A DNA stretch of 5,493 nucleotides from an uncultured Oscillospiraceae bacterium. GTDB taxonomy: Bacteria; Bacillota; Clostridia; Oscillospirales; Oscillospiraceae. The position numbers and the translations under genes were made by a program. The number at the start of each line of letters is the position of its first letter. The first letter of the stretch is position 1. Where the stretch lies: contig CAKTOK010000066.1 of the NCBI GenBank assembly GCA_934589835.1, positions 1 to 5,493 of the forward strand. Reading direction: 5' to 3'. Below the pieces are notes generated by a model. That model was not told where the DNA came from. It did not search any database and saw only the letters and a list, made by a program, of their open reading frames with translations. Of this stretch, positions 5,235-5,493 are shown in pieces.

Positions 5235-5283
5235 AAAAATGCCATCGATTGACAGGGGCGAGCTTGCCCTTGTCAATCGGTGG
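5235..5283 (-). terminator. Long hairpin plus T run in the sfsA leader (possible attenuator)
   Basis: 5242-5259 pairs with 5266-5283: an 18-bp stem with two G-U pairs and a 6-base loop, GAGCTT. On the minus strand it is followed by CA and five T (5239-5235), then the sfsA ribosome site. It has the form of an intrinsic terminator placed between promoter and gene. Because the predicted transcription start is near 5279, the outermost few bases may be absent from the RNA. It could instead be a DNA palindrome bound by a regulator. Confidence 0.5.
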
Positions 5284-5285
5284 TA

Positions 5286-5314
5286 AGTATATCACAGATA
5301 TACCGCAAATGGAA
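5286..5314 (-). promoter_or_regulatory. Probable sfsA-mntP promoter (extended -10)
   Basis: Minus strand: -10 TATACT (5291-5286) preceded by TGA, an extended -10, with a weak -35 TTCCAT (5314-5309) at 17 bp. The predicted start is near 5279, about 70 nt upstream of the sfsA ATG. Confidence 0.5.
5287..5303. promoter_or_regulatory. Palindrome over the sfsA -10, candidate operator
   Basis: GTATATC (5287-5293), ACA, GATATAC (5297-5303): a perfect 7-bp inverted repeat with a 3-base spacer, covering the -10 and extended -10 of the sfsA-mntP promoter. The size and position suit a dimeric repressor. I cannot name the regulator; it does not resemble a classical MntR box. Confidence 0.4.
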
Positions 5315-5374
5315 GCGGATCCCTCCATTTTTTGCCTCGCCGAAAAAAAACCTGACAAAATCCGCAAAAAACTC

Positions 5375-5403
5375 TTGCAAAAGGGAAGACTGTCTACTAT
5401 AAT
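5375..5403 (+). promoter_or_regulatory. tRNA-Lys promoter
   Basis: TTGCAA (5375-5380), 17-bp spacer, TATAAT (5398-5403). The predicted start is near 5410, about 13 nt before the tRNA. It is divergent from the sfsA promoter. Confidence 0.8.
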
Positions 5404-5422
5404 GACCGTGTTAGCGAGATAT

Positions 5423-5493
5423 GCACCTTTAGCTCAGTTGGTAGAGCACCTGACTCTTAATCAGGGTGTCCAGGGTTCGAGTCCCTGAAGGTG
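5423..5493 (+). tRNA. tRNA-Lys(CTT), cut by the window end
   Basis: The cloverleaf is complete except for the last acceptor base, the discriminator and any CCA. Acceptor GCACCTT pairs with AAGGTG at the end of the window; D stem GCTC/GAGC; anticodon stem CCTGA/TCAGG with loop CTCTTAA, anticodon CTT (codon AAG); T stem CAGGG/CCCTG with loop TTCGAGT. Nothing suggests disruption within the visible 71 nt. Confidence 0.93.

Noticed and set aside
5307..5333. AAATGGA/TCCATTT hairpin followed by T on the plus strand, a possible terminator
   Set aside because: The stem is only 7 bp and AT-rich with a 10-base loop, and no plus-strand gene lies upstream to terminate.
5209..5367. N-terminal extension of sfsA by 53 codons
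   Set aside because: The extension would cover the promoter, palindrome and leader hairpin, lacks a ribosome site and does not resemble SfsA; the start at 5208 has a strong ribosome site.

Overview
The window reads as a GC-rich segment of a Gram-positive, probably anaerobic Clostridia chromosome (Oscillospiraceae-like). The basis is a Rex redox repressor, AGGAGG-type ribosome binding sites before every gene, sigma-A style promoters, and strong GC hairpin terminators. The taxon is an inference from gene content and composition, not from a marker gene. Most of the window is ordinary housekeeping sequence; the unusual material lies at the left edge and between the genes.

Layout. Bases 1-351 hold no intact gene. 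A tRNA-Arg(CCG) gene on the minus strand keeps its promoter and 5' half but stops being tRNA exactly at the 3' side of the anticodon loop (123). The sequence to its left looks like the attachment-site end of an integrated element that continues outside the window. Divergent from it, a consensus promoter overlapped by a Rex-like operator drives rex (352-981). A 47-residue, cysteine-rich, single-membrane-segment peptide (1059-1202) follows and ends at an intrinsic terminator. A CoA-pyrophosphatase-like Nudix hydrolase (1257-1859) begins just past that terminator and has its own strong terminator. These three plus-strand genes probably share the rex promoter, with partial read-through into the Nudix gene.

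Convergent to them on the minus strand is a Na+/phosphate cotransporter with a C-terminal PhoU-like domain (1910-3676). Upstream of it lie four hexamer repeats at about 11-bp spacing that resemble a PhoP (Pho) box, the last one coinciding with the -35 element. This suggests phosphate-starvation control. Next, also on the minus strand, is a two-gene unit: sfsA (4534-5208), then mntP (3945-4520), 13 bases apart with the mntP ribosome binding site overlapping the sfsA stop codon. Its promoter region carries a palindrome across the -10 element and a long hairpin followed by a T run before sfsA, a possible attenuator. Two tandem hairpins follow mntP.

At the right edge a consensus promoter drives a tRNA-Lys(CTT) gene on the plus strand that is cut by the window end. 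I see no CRISPR array, toxin-antitoxin pair, complete mobile element or defence system. The best candidates for something undescribed are the cysteine-rich peptide next to rex, the tRNA-Arg integration junction, and the regulatory layouts upstream of the phosphate transporter and of sfsA-mntP.
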